Part shown: piece after piece, positions 53,953-62,578 of the stretch
Layout: each line of letters begins with the position of its first letter
Position numbering within the stretch: the stretch's first letter is position 1
NCBI RefSeq assembly: GCF_001494595.1
Contig: NZ_LN929907.1
Location: 935,468 to 999,467, forward strand
DNA: 64,000 nucleotides
Source: Mycobacterium sp. M26
Lineage (GTDB): Bacteria; Actinomycetota; Actinomycetes; Mycobacteriales; Mycobacteriaceae
Direction: 5' to 3'
The notes under the pieces: generated by a model
Databases searched by the model: none
What the model saw: the letters and a program-made list of their open reading frames with translations, nothing else
What the model was told of the DNA's origin: nothing
Program-made: the position numbers and the translations under genes

Positions 53953-56805
53953 ATGACTGCTCCGACGATCGACCCTGAGCTCCGCGCTGACGAGGCGCGT
54001 CGAAGCGGCGTGGCCAAGTGGATCCGTCGGCTGGCTGTCCCGATCATTCTCGGGTGGATCGGCCTGATCGCGGTCCTCAACGTGATGGTGCCGCAGCTCG
54101 AGGACGTCGCCAAGATGCGGGCGGTCTCGATGTCGCCCCGGGAAGCCCCGTCGATCGTGGCGATGACCCGGGTCGGCAAGGTCTTCGAGGAGTCCGATTC
54201 GGACAGCTCGGCGATGATCGTGCTGGAGGGCGATCAGCCCCTGGGCGACGACGCGCACGCCTTCTACGACGACATGGTGGCCAAGCTGCGCGCCGACACC
54301 ACCCACGTCCAGCACATCCAGGACTTCTGGGGTGACCCGCTGACCCGGGTCGGCGCCCAGAGCGGCGACGGCAAGGCCGTCTACGTCCAGGTGAACCTCG
54401 CCGGCAACATGGGCGAGCCGCTGAGTAACCAGTCGGTTGAAGCCGTCCAGAAGATCGTGGCGAGTCTGACGCCGCCGCCCGGGGTCAAAGTGTTCGTCAC
54501 CGGTGGGCCGGCGCTGGAGGCCGACCAACAGCATGTCGGCGAGAAGAGTCTGCGGATCATCGAATTCGCGACCGTCGGCGTCATCATCTTCATGCTGCTG
54601 TTCTTCTACCGGTCGATCCTCACCGTCCTGCTGGTGCTGGTGATGCTGATTCTCGGGTTGTCGGTGACCCGGGGAGTGGTGGCCTTCCTCGGCTACCACG
54701 AGCTGATCGGCTTGTCGCCGTTCGCTACCCAACTCTTGGTGACCTTGGCGATAGCCGCGTCCACCGACTACGCGATCTTCCTTATCGGGCGATATCAAGA
54801 GGCGCGCACGGTCGGTGAGGACAAGGAATCGGCCTACTACACGATGTTCCACGGCACCGCGCACGTGGTGCTGGCCTCCGGTATGACGATCGCCGGTGCC
54901 ACGTTCTGCCTGGTGTTCACCCGGCTGCCGTACTTCCAGACTCTGGGTGTGCCGATGGCCACCGGCATGGTGGTCGCCGTCCTGGTGGCGCTGACCCTGG
55001 GGCCGGCGATGATCACCGTCGCCAGCCGGTTCGGCATGCTCGAACCCAAGCGGGCCATGCGTATTCGGTTCTGGCGCAAGCTGGCGGCCGCGGTGGTTCG
55101 GTGGCCGGGCTGGGTGCTGTTCCTGACGGTGGCGGTCGCGCTGATCGGCCTGATCATGCTGCCCGGCTATCAGCCCAGCTACAACGACCGCAAGTACCTG
55201 CCGGCCGATCTGCCGGCCAACGAAGGCTTCGCCGCCGCCGAACGTCACTTCCCGATCGCGCGGCTGAATCCGGAAATCCTGATGGTGGAGACCAATCAGG
55301 ACCTACGTAACTCAGCTGACTTCCTGGTGATCGAGCGGATCGCCAAGGCGGTCGCCAAGGTCCCCGGTATCGGGCGGGTGCAGTCGATCACCCGGCCTGA
55401 CGGAAAACCGTTGAAGTACAGCACGATTCCGTCCCAGCTCAGCATGGGCGGCACCATGCAGACGATGAACCGGTCCTACCTGCAGGACCGGATGGCCGAC
55501 ATGATCGTGCAGGGCAACCTGATGCAGGACTCCATCAACACCACGACCCAGATGATCGGGTTGATGGAACGCATGAGCAGCACTATGCACAACATGGTCA
55601 CCCAGACCGATCAGATGGCCGCCGACATCTTCGAATTGCGGGACCACATAGCCGATTTCGACGACTTCTTCCGGCCGATCCGCAACTACCTGTACTGGGA
55701 ACCGCACTGCTACGACATTCCGGTGTGCTGGTCGTTGCGGTCGACGTTCGACAGCATCGACGGTATCGACACCATGGCCGACGACATCCAGTCGTTGCTA
55801 CCCGACATGCACAAGCTCGACGAACTGATGCCGCAGATGGCCGCGATGATGGTCCCGACCGTCGAGAGCATGAAGCGGATGCGCATCATGATGCTGACCA
55901 TGCAGGCCACCCAGGCCGGCCAGCAGGATCAGCAGGCCGCGATGGATCAGAACTCCACCGCAATGGGCAAGGCGTTCAACGACTCCCACAACGACGACAC
56001 GTTCTATCTGCCGCCGGAGATCTTCGACAACACCGAGTTCAAGCGCGGCATGAAGAACTTCATCTCGCCGAACGGGCATGCCGTCCGGTTCATCATCTCG
56101 CATGAGGAAGATCCGCTGTCCCCCGAGGGCATCAAGCGGATCGACGCCATCAAGAATGCCGTATTCGAGGCGATGAAGGGCACACCGCTGGAGGGCTCGA
56201 AGGTCTACCTGGGTGGCACCGCCTCGGCGTTCAAGGACCTCGAGATCGGCAACGCCTACGACCTGATGATCGCCGGGGTGGCGGCGCTGACCCTGATCTT
56301 CATCATCATGCTGCTGATCACCCGAGCCATCGTCGCAGCCGCGGTGATCGTGGGTACGGTCGTGCTCTCACTGGGCGCCTCGTTCGGGATGTCGATCCTG
56401 TTGTGGCAGCACATTCTCGGCAAGGACCTGCAGTTCATGGTGATGGCCATGGCGGTGATCATCCTGTTGGCTGTCGGTGCGGACTACAACCTGTTGCTGG
56501 TTGCGCGGATGAAGGAAGAGATCGGCGCGGGCATCAACACCGGCATCATCCGTGCCATGGGTGGCAGTGGCTCGGTGGTCACCGCGGCCGGCTTGGTCTT
56601 CGCGTTCACGATGATGGCGATGTCGGTCAGTTCGATGGTGGTGGTGGCCCAGATCGGCACGACGATCGGGATGGGTCTGCTGTTCGACACCCTGATCGTG
56701 CGAGCCTTCATGACCCCGGCGATCGCGGCTCTGCTCGGCCGCTGGTTCTGGTGGCCGAAACTGGTTCGTCAGCGCCCGGCCCCGATGGGTGAGCTGGTTC
56801 GGTAA
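53953..56805 (+). CDS. MmpL-family RND transporter (MmpL4/5-like)
   Basis: 950 residues. Membrane segments at about 25-45, five between 190 and 365, one near 395-415, and five in the last 220 residues give the 12-helix RND/MMPL plan. The second periplasmic loop has a long Met-rich coiled-coil (about 500-640, with [19 protein letters not shown]), the hallmark of the MmpL1/2/4/5 group that exports siderophores or small lipids with an MmpS partner. Proton-relay acidic/aromatic residues are in [14 protein letters not shown] and [12 protein letters not shown]. No mmpS gene is adjacent. Confidence 0.9.
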   Translation: MTAPTIDPELRADEARRSGVAKWIRRLAVPIILGWIGLIAVLNVMVPQLEDVAKMRAVSMSPREAPSIVAMTRVGKVFEESDSDSSAMIVLEGDQPLGDDAHAFYDDMVAKLRADTTHVQHIQDFWGDPLTRVGAQSGDGKAVYVQVNLAGNMGEPLSNQSVEAVQKIVASLTPPPGVKVFVTGGPALEADQQHVGEKSLRIIEFATVGVIIFMLLFFYRSILTVLLVLVMLILGLSVTRGVVAFLGYHELIGLSPFATQLLVTLAIAASTDYAIFLIGRYQEARTVGEDKESAYYTMFHGTAHVVLASGMTIAGATFCLVFTRLPYFQTLGVPMATGMVVAVLVALTLGPAMITVASRFGMLEPKRAMRIRFWRKLAAAVVRWPGWVLFLTVAVALIGLIMLPGYQPSYNDRKYLPADLPANEGFAAAERHFPIARLNPEILMVETNQDLRNSADFLVIERIAKAVAKVPGIGRVQSITRPDGKPLKYSTIPSQLSMGGTMQTMNRSYLQDRMADMIVQGNLMQDSINTTTQMIGLMERMSSTMHNMVTQTDQMAADIFELRDHIADFDDFFRPIRNYLYWEPHCYDIPVCWSLRSTFDSIDGIDTMADDIQSLLPDMHKLDELMPQMAAMMVPTVESMKRMRIMMLTMQATQAGQQDQQAAMDQNSTAMGKAFNDSHNDDTFYLPPEIFDNTEFKRGMKNFISPNGHAVRFIISHEEDPLSPEGIKRIDAIKNAVFEAMKGTPLEGSKVYLGGTASAFKDLEIGNAYDLMIAGVAALTLIFIIMLLITRAIVAAAVIVGTVVLSLGASFGMSILLWQHILGKDLQFMVMAMAVIILLAVGADYNLLLVARMKEEIGAGINTGIIRAMGGSGSVVTAAGLVFAFTMMAMSVSSMVVVAQIGTTIGMGLLFDTLIVRAFMTPAIAALLGRWFWWPKLVRQRPAPMGELVR

Positions 56806-56826
56806 CCCGGCGCAGGCTGGGCCGCT

Positions 56827-57222
56827 GTGGTTGACTCTTTTGCCATGTCGGCTCGGGTGGTTGTTCTGCCTCTGATGGCGGTCGCGGCGCTGGCCGCGAT
56901 GGCCGTCAGCGTGGTGACGTCCAGCCCCGCCTCCCCGGCCCCGGGCGAAAAGTGCCCTACCTACGAGACTTTCGACCCGCGCACCGGTATCTGCATGCCG
57001 GGCCTTCCGCCCGATATCGTCGCAGAAACCACCGCCCCGGAGGGCGGTCTGCCGGTGGTCGACGGCATCCCGTGCACCGGGCAGAACTCCTACGAGTGCA
57101 TCGGCCTGGCCGAGCAGGGGCTCGGTGTCGGGCCCACCCCGAGTGCCAGTTCGACGCTGTCGGAGAACCCCGGAACGTCGGTGGCGGTCACGGCCCCTGC
57201 CGTCGCACCCCCGAGCCCGTGA
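56827..57222 (+). CDS. Small exported Pro/Ser-rich protein
   Basis: 131 residues from GTG 56827, or 125 from ATG 56845. A hydrophobic signal or anchor (about 10-30) is followed by an exported domain with four Cys (EKCPTYETF, GICMPG, IPCTGQNSYECIG) that could form two disulfides, then a Ser/Pro-rich tail. No family recognised. It follows mmpL by 21 bases on the same strand and may be co-transcribed. Confidence 0.65.
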   Translation: MVDSFAMSARVVVLPLMAVAALAAMAVSVVTSSPASPAPGEKCPTYETFDPRTGICMPGLPPDIVAETTAPEGGLPVVDGIPCTGQNSYECIGLAEQGLGVGPTPSASSTLSENPGTSVAVTAPAVAPPSP

Positions 57223-57223
57223 C

Positions 57224-58342
57224 TTAGCCCCACCAGAACGAGGTGGCGATCGCGATATACAACGCGATCAGCACCGCACCCTCGAACCAGTGCGACTCCC
57301 CGTCGAAGGTCACCAGCACCGCGACGAGCGCGGACATGATCATCGAAGCCAGCAGCAGCGGTGAGAGCACGAGATCGAAGCTGGGCTGGCCGAGGAATCC
57401 CGCCGCCAGCACCACGATCGGTGCGACCGTGAGGGCGATCTGGACTGGCGACTGCAGGATCACCTGAATCGCGAAATCCATCTGGTTCTTGGCGGCCAAC
57501 TGAATACCGACGACGTTCTCCACGGCATTGCCCGCGATCGCGACGATCACCAGACCGGCGAACACTTCGTTGATGCCCGCGGCATCCATCGCCGGCTGCA
57601 GGGCCGCCACGAACCACTCCGAGACAAAGGCCGCGCCCGCGCCGGTGGCGGCCAGCATGCCGATCGCCAGGGCCAGTGGCCATTCACCGTGCACCGCTGC
57701 CTTGCTCGCGGCCGCGGCGGATTCGGCATTGGCGGCGATCGGGTTGTGCTTTTCGGAGCGCAGCATGGTTGCCGGCAGCGACAGCGCGAACAGCGCCAGC
57801 ATGATGACCGAGACCACGATCGAGACGGTGCGCTCGTGGGAGGCCGCCGGGGTGTGCAGGGCTGCGGTCAGGGACGGCACCGCCAGGATGAACACCGCCA
57901 GGGTGAACATCAGACCCAATGTGCGGGAGTCGTCGGCGGCGAAACGCTGCCTGCCGTGCTTGAGCCCACCGACCATGATGGCGGCGCCCAGAACCAGCAG
58001 CGCGTTGGCCAGGATGGAGCCGACCAGCGTGGCCTTGACCACGTCGAACAGGCCCGCTTTCAGGGCAAACAGGATGACGAACAGCTCCGGCAGGTTGCCC
58101 AGCGCGGTCTGCAGTAGGCCGGTGGCCTTGGCGCCGAGTCGGTCGCCGAGTGCCTCGACGGAGCGGCCGACCAGCGAGGCCAGGGCGGCCAGCGCGGCCG
58201 CGGACAGCAGGAAGGCGGCCACGGCGTTGCCGTTGCCGAAATGCAGCGCTGCTGCGGCGGCCCCGGCGCCCAGCGTGACGGCGATGGTGATGAGGTCGCG
58301 GCGGGTCCACATCGGCGCTGCGGTGGTGTGGCTGGTGGTCAC
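57224..58342 (-). CDS. Ca2+/H+ antiporter-type cation exchanger (CaCA family)
   Basis: 372 residues with ten to eleven hydrophobic segments. The two alpha-repeats carry the acidic exchange residues in GNLPELFVILFALKAG and GNAVENVVGIQLAAKN, typical of CAX/ChaA proteins that expel Ca2+ or other divalent cations in exchange for protons. GTG 58342 follows GAGGGGG. The 250 bases upstream are shared with a divergent gene. Confidence 0.88.
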   Translation of the reverse strand: MTTSHTTAAPMWTRRDLITIAVTLGAGAAAAALHFGNGNAVAAFLLSAAALAALASLVGRSVEALGDRLGAKATGLLQTALGNLPELFVILFALKAGLFDVVKATLVGSILANALLVLGAAIMVGGLKHGRQRFAADDSRTLGLMFTLAVFILAVPSLTAALHTPAASHERTVSIVVSVIMLALFALSLPATMLRSEKHNPIAANAESAAAASKAAVHGEWPLALAIGMLAATGAGAAFVSEWFVAALQPAMDAAGINEVFAGLVIVAIAGNAVENVVGIQLAAKNQMDFAIQVILQSPVQIALTVAPIVVLAAGFLGQPSFDLVLSPLLLASMIMSALVAVLVTFDGESHWFEGAVLIALYIAIATSFWWG

Positions 58343-58592
58343 ACGTTCCCCCTCTGTTGTCGAAACCTTTTGTGGCGCAGAGGCGTTCGCGTCACCTCGA
58401 TCAGGTGTCGTGGGGTGCCGCGCTCATCAGGCCCACCGCGGCAGCGTACGACAGCCGGTCGCCGCAGGCGCGCCGATCGGGCAAAGAGCGGTGCGTGCTG
58501 CCTGGGCGCCGCGGCTCCGAATCGGAGAATGGTGAATTTAAAGATTCGATACGTTGCTGTTATTGGTTCGTGATCACGCTATTGTGTCATTC
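58343..58592. promoter_or_regulatory. Divergent control region, antiporter / exported protein
   Basis: This 250-base GC-rich stretch has no supported ORF. TATTGT at 58580-58585 fits a -10 element for the plus-strand gene, placing its mRNA start at or next to GTG 58593. A short CTCCG-AAT-CGGAG hairpin lies near 58516-58528. The length leaves room for a structured leader, but I could not match a riboswitch class. Confidence 0.4.
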
Positions 58593-59249
58593 GTGGGACG
58601 CCACCTATTTGCCAAGAAGCGGCGCAGACCAGCAATGGTCCTCGCCGCCGTTGGCGTCCCCGTCGCCCTGGCGCTGGTCGTCGGGGGCGACGTGCAACCG
58701 CTGGCCGCCCAGAAGGAGCCGGCGCCGGCCGTCGTCGAGAGCGCACCGTGCTGCCTGCAGCTCGTAGTGGCCGATGCGGCGACAGCCGCTCCCGGTGACC
58801 CGGTGGGCGTCGCTTTCGCGGCGCAGGCGTCCCGCGCGTCGCGGTGGGTGGTGGATACCCGGTCGCGCTTCCTGCCCGTCGGGCTGGCCCCGGAGCGGGG
58901 TCTGCAGGTCAAGACCATTCTGGTGTCCCGCGCCATCAGTGCCGAGTTCCCCCAGATCCACAGCATGGGCGGGGTCCGCCCGGATGCGCTGCGCTGGCAT
59001 CCCGAAGGCCTGGCGGTCGACGTGATGATCCCCAACCCGGGAAGTGCTGAGGGCATCGCACTGGGCAACGCCATCGTGGAGTACGTCTTCAAGAACGCCA
59101 AGCGGTTCGGGATCCAGGACGCGATCTGGCGCGGTGTCTACTACACCCCGAGTGGACCGTCAGGCTTCGGCTACGGCCATTACGACCATGTGCACGTCAC
59201 GACGACCGGCGGCGGATACCCGACCGGTGATGAGGTCTACTACCGCTGA
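58593..59249 (+). CDS. Exported VldE/ARB-07466-like protein (Rv0320-like)
   Basis: 218 residues from GTG 58593; the frame stays open to 58554, but a -10-like TATTGT ends seven bases before this GTG, suggesting a leaderless mRNA. Basic N-terminus, then a signal/anchor helix (AMVLAAVGVPVALALVVGG). The C-terminal domain (about 100-218) contains LRWHPEGLAVDVMIPNPGS and GHYDHVHVTTTGGGYP, the pattern of the ARB-07466-like domain, with His/Asp ligands suggestive of a peptidoglycan-acting metallo-fold. Enzymatic activity is not established. Confidence 0.8.
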   Translation: MGRHLFAKKRRRPAMVLAAVGVPVALALVVGGDVQPLAAQKEPAPAVVESAPCCLQLVVADAATAAPGDPVGVAFAAQASRASRWVVDTRSRFLPVGLAPERGLQVKTILVSRAISAEFPQIHSMGGVRPDALRWHPEGLAVDVMIPNPGSAEGIALGNAIVEYVFKNAKRFGIQDAIWRGVYYTPSGPSGFGYGHYDHVHVTTTGGGYPTGDEVYYR

Positions 59250-59261
59250 GTGCGGCTCATC

Positions 59262-59315
59262 GAGTGTGCGTGTACGGCGGGATTTCGCGCGATTACCCGC
59301 CCGGGACGCACACTC
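59262..59315. terminator. Large bidirectional hairpin between convergent genes
   Basis: GAGTGTGCGT (59262-59271) pairs with ACGCACACTC (59306-59315), and inside it GGCGGG (59276-59281) pairs with CCCGCC (59296-59301). The loop contains TCGCGCGA. It starts 12 bases after one stop and overlaps the first two bases of the other stop codon (59314-59316). Confidence 0.7.
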
Positions 59316-59817
59316 AAACGGCGGTCTTCGACAAGTTCACGCCGTACGGCCAGAACCGGTAGGCCACCAACATCGGCACGATCGCCCAGGGCAGGTTCAT
59401 CGGCAGGTAGACGGCCAGATGCGGGGGAGCGTCCGGACCCAGGAACGTCTGCATGAAGTAGAAGTACATGTTCATCACGGCGCTGACTGAATAGACCAGG
59501 GCCAGGATGCCCAGCCACGGCCACTGCTTGAGCTTCCACAGTCCGATGGTCAGCACGATGAGGAACGGCAGCTGGACGAAGGCGTCGTAGAGCAGTGAGG
59601 CCTGCAACGTCGGCGGCATGACCAGATGCTGCGGTTCCTGCTCGACGGCCCAGGTGTGCAGGGCGCGTAGCACCGGCCACGGACTGTCGGTGGCGACGGG
59701 GATCCCGATCGCCTCCGGGAGGCTGAGCGCGACGGCGTTGATGATGCCCAGGATGAAGGCCGGGATCAGCAGGTAATCGATCGGCCGCCGCACCAGCCGG
59801 CGTGACGTCGTTGTCAT
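59314..59817 (-). CDS. EXPERA-like four-helix membrane protein
   Basis: 167 residues from ATG 59817; codons further upstream lack a ribosome site. Four hydrophobic segments (about 14-33, 68-88, 96-118, 130-152) and polar motifs such as QASLLYDAFVQLPF and YFYFMQTFLGPD resemble the EXPERA fold of sterol isomerase/TMEM97-like proteins. In bacteria the role is unknown. The 222 bases upstream (59818-60039) contain no supported gene. Confidence 0.65.
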   Translation of the reverse strand: MTTTSRRLVRRPIDYLLIPAFILGIINAVALSLPEAIGIPVATDSPWPVLRALHTWAVEQEPQHLVMPPTLQASLLYDAFVQLPFLIVLTIGLWKLKQWPWLGILALVYSVSAVMNMYFYFMQTFLGPDAPPHLAVYLPMNLPWAIVPMLVAYRFWPYGVNLSKTAV

Positions 59818-60039
59818 CGGGTCAATGTAAGGCGGGAGCGCGAATTCGTGGCGCCGGTAATGGGACTGGGGCCGTGCTCCCAACATCAGAAGCCAAGAAC
59901 GAGTAGCCGAACAACACGTGGTGAATTCCATTTCGGTCCGTGATGATATCGACTGCAAGCCGGGTGCTGTGGAGAGCTTCCACGTCGACGCCTGCATCAA
60001 ACCGCGTACGCCTGCGAGTCGCGGGCCATGGATCGGCCG

Positions 60040-60699
60040 TTACTGCCGGCTCTTGGCGAAGTCTTTCAGTTCGGCTGAGAGGGCTTCGGCAGCCAGCAGC
60101 TGCGGAGCAAGGGCCGGCTCGGTCATTCGGGCGCGGAAGGCTAGCTCGATGGTCACGTCGTGCTCCGGACGGTAGTCGATCAGAACCTCGTCGCCACTGC
60201 GCACGGTTCCCGGTGATATCACGCGCAGGTAAGCACCGGGCTTGGCCGCCGTGGTGAAGGTCTTGACCCATCGGTTCACGTCAAGGAAGGCCTTGAAGGT
60301 ATTGCACGGTATGCGCGGGGCGGAGACCTCGAGCACCAGCCCATCGGTGCCGATCCGCCAGCGTTCGCCGATCAGGGCGTGCGAAACCTCGACTCCCAGC
60401 GTGGTGAGGTTCTCGCCGAACATTCCGTTCGTCAGTGGCCGACCGAGTTCGCTCTCCCACCCGTCGAGGTCCTCTCGGGCGTAGGCGTAAACCGCTTGAT
60501 CGTCACCGCCATGGACCTTGTGGTTGCCGATGGTGTCGCCGACGAGGCCGCTGCCGAGACCGTCGTGCATCGGACCTGGCGCCCGCACTAAGACAGCGTC
60601 AGGTGTCGGGGCTTTGTCGATACCGGTCGGCCTGCCGCGCGCGGCCGGATCGGGATTCGGCCGAACTTGAGCCAGATTGACCGACAACACTTTTGCCAT
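60040..60699 (-). CDS. MOSC-domain protein
   Basis: 219 residues. MOSC features: the HGGDDQAVYAYAREDL region, GMFGENLTT, and Cys in RIPCNTFKAF, the residue expected to bind the molybdenum cofactor sulfur. It resembles E. coli YiiM-type proteins, which reduce N-hydroxylated substrates with Moco. Stand-alone gene with no visible operon partner. Confidence 0.87.
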   Translation of the reverse strand: MAKVLSVNLAQVRPNPDPAARGRPTGIDKAPTPDAVLVRAPGPMHDGLGSGLVGDTIGNHKVHGGDDQAVYAYAREDLDGWESELGRPLTNGMFGENLTTLGVEVSHALIGERWRIGTDGLVLEVSAPRIPCNTFKAFLDVNRWVKTFTTAAKPGAYLRVISPGTVRSGDEVLIDYRPEHDVTIELAFRARMTEPALAPQLLAAEALSAELKDFAKSRQ

Positions 60700-60819
60700 C
60701 AGGTCAGATTAGTGCCGATATCGTGCGGGCTCAGCGCTTGAGTGGGCCGGAATCCGAGGCAGTGAACCGCGGGGCGTGGGGGGATGGTTCCAGGTTGGCA
60801 TCAGGGAGCGGGAAGTGAG

Positions 60820-60890
60820 AGCCGATGACGGGAATCGAACCCGCGTATTCAGCTTGGGAAGCTGATGTTCTGCCATTGAACTACATCGGC
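60820..60890 (-). tRNA. tRNA-Gly (anticodon CCC)
   Basis: On the minus strand the acceptor stem is GCCGATG (60890-60884) paired with CATCGGC (60827-60821), discriminator T at 60820. The D-arm is GTTC/GAAC; the anticodon stem TCAGC/GCTGA holds loop TTCCCAA, so the anticodon is CCC (codon GGG). The T-loop is TTCGATT. The CCA end is not encoded. Confidence 0.95.
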
Positions 60891-60948
60891 ATGTGGTGCT
60901 GTCGAAGGATAGCAACCCGACGCCGGGAGTTCACACGGCTCCGGTGAT

Positions 60949-61809
60949 TCACCCGACCGACTCGTTGACGAACACGCACTCGTCCTCGAGCGTGTCGAGC
61001 ATGCCGGGGATCGACACGTTCAGCCGCCGCAACGCCCGATAGGTCAGGTTCTGCGTCGAGCGGCTGCCAGAACCGTTGGCAAATACCGAGTTTCGGTAGT
61101 CATCCAACCGGGTGTCCAGCGCACCGAACCGCGCACAGTCGAAACCCTTCTTGTTCGCCGTGTAGGCCTTCACCAGGTCGTTGTACGCACCGATGAACAT
61201 CCGCAAGTCCTTGTCCATCTGCGTACGGTCGAACCGATCCGGCTGCTGCACCGGCGTCTGGATCCAGCGGGCGGCCGAGATCGAGTACTGGCCTTGCCCG
61301 GGCTGGGCGCGGTAGCGCTCGGTGCGCTCGGCGTGAAACGTCAGCTCCAACGGCACCCCGTTGAAGGTGATGTGTCCCTCCTGGCGCCGCTCCACGTCGT
61401 CGTTGAGCAGCCTGAGCACCCCGTCGAGTTGCCCCGGCGACAGCGACGTCGAATGCACGAACACATGCACCCCGAAATCGGAGGTGTCGTCGTACTCGTA
61501 GGACGCGTTGCTGCCGAACAGTTCCACCGAATCCACCGTCAGGCCCGCGATACCGGACGTGGCCACCACCCGGTCGACGACCTTCAGCGTCATCGAGCGC
61601 ACGTCCTGGCGCATGGCGGTCCCGTCCCAGATCCGTGGGTCCAGCTCGGTGGGGAACGTCGTGATCGCGTCGATCGCCGTGGCCACCGCCCGATCCGATC
61701 CGTCGGCCAGCGGCATCGCGGCCGGCGCGGGCGCGCGCTGCGGTGCCGCGCACGCGGTCAGCACCAGCAGGGCAGCAGCCATCCGCGCAACGTTTGACGC
61801 CATCCCCAT
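60949..61809 (-). CDS. Lipoprotein with nucleotidyltransferase-like motif
   Basis: 286 residues (284 from ATG 61803). The signal ends in the lipobox LTAC at Cys20. About 93-185 reads [36 protein letters not shown] and [14 protein letters not shown]: the order Gly-Ser, Ser-Asp, then a strand, then YS-x-W-I-x-x-P recalls phage-type nucleotidyltransferase domains. The second catalytic Asp expected after SD is replaced (SDFGVH), so activity is doubtful. The C-terminal 90 residues are helical. The dcd start is 31 bases away, divergent. Confidence 0.68.
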   Translation of the reverse strand: MGMASNVARMAAALLVLTACAAPQRAPAPAAMPLADGSDRAVATAIDAITTFPTELDPRIWDGTAMRQDVRSMTLKVVDRVVATSGIAGLTVDSVELFGSNASYEYDDTSDFGVHVFVHSTSLSPGQLDGVLRLLNDDVERRQEGHITFNGVPLELTFHAERTERYRAQPGQGQYSISAARWIQTPVQQPDRFDRTQMDKDLRMFIGAYNDLVKAYTANKKGFDCARFGALDTRLDDYRNSVFANGSGSRSTQNLTYRALRRLNVSIPGMLDTLEDECVFVNESVG

Positions 61810-61840
61810 CTCTCCCCCTTGGCAGCTATACGCTCATCGC

Positions 61841-62422
61841 GTGCTGCTCTCCGATCGTGACATCCGTGCCGCCATCTCCGACGGCAGACTCGGCATTGAC
61901 CCGTTCGACGACTCCCTGGTGCAGCCGTCGAGCGTGGACGTCCGGTTGGACAACCTCTTCCGGGTGTTCAACAACACCCGCTACACCCACATCGACCCCG
62001 CCAAGCAGCAGGACGAGCTGACCACCCTGGTCCAGGCCGTCGACGGCGAGCCGTTCGTGCTGCACCCCGGCGAGTTCGTCCTCGGATCGACGCTGGAGTG
62101 CTGCAGCCTGCCCGACGACCTCGCCGGCCGACTGGAGGGCAAGTCCTCGCTGGGCCGGCTGGGACTGCTGACGCACTCCACCGCCGGGTTCATCGACCCC
62201 GGTTTCTCCGGGCACATCACCCTGGAGCTGTCCAACGTCGCCAACCTGCCGATCACGCTGTGGCCCGGGATGAAGATCGGCCAGCTCTGCCTGCTGCGGC
62301 TCACCAGCCCTGCCGAGCACCCGTACGGCAGCGCCAAGGTCGGCTCGAAATACCAGGGTCAGCGCGGTCCCACACCATCGCGTTCGTATCAGAACTTCAT
62401 CCAGTCGCCGCGCGGCGAGTAA
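61841..62422 (+). CDS. dcd: dCTP deaminase (bifunctional, dUMP-forming type)
   Basis: 193 residues from GTG 61841. The sequence is close to M. tuberculosis Dcd (190 residues): [18 protein letters not shown], the active-site [19 protein letters not shown] with the catalytic Glu later in [10 protein letters not shown], and [14 protein letters not shown] at the end. The mycobacterial enzyme converts dCTP directly to dUMP, supplying thymidylate synthesis. The frame upstream is open but overlaps the lipoprotein gene. TATACG at 61827-61832 may be a -10 giving a near-leaderless mRNA. Confidence 0.95.
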   Translation: MLLSDRDIRAAISDGRLGIDPFDDSLVQPSSVDVRLDNLFRVFNNTRYTHIDPAKQQDELTTLVQAVDGEPFVLHPGEFVLGSTLECCSLPDDLAGRLEGKSSLGRLGLLTHSTAGFIDPGFSGHITLELSNVANLPITLWPGMKIGQLCLLRLTSPAEHPYGSAKVGSKYQGQRGPTPSRSYQNFIQSPRGE

Positions 62423-62578
62423 CCTCGAACCTCCAGGGTCAGCTGCGCCCCGCCAGCTAAGCCGATTGGCTGTAACACCGCCCCTACCTGCGGCGATGAA
62501 ACTTCTAGGTCGACCGGCTTCCGCCGGGGGAGCGCGGTAGCGGGTCGGGACCAGCTAGCAAACAACCTTGGAGGGTTC

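Noticed and set aside
58343..58592. c-di-AMP (ydaO) riboswitch ahead of the VldE-like gene
   Set aside because: I saw fragments such as CTCCGAATCGG, but not the conserved paired motifs in order, and the predicted mRNA start is at the start codon. Kept only as a low-interest check.
59822..60271. 149-residue minus-strand open frame between the EXPERA-like and MOSC genes
   Set aside because: It overlaps the MOSC gene heavily in another frame, has an Arg/Gly-rich random composition and no ribosome site.
62441..62458. AGCTG...CAGCT inverted repeat after dcd as a terminator
   Set aside because: Only five base pairs with an 8-base loop and no supporting features; too weak to list.
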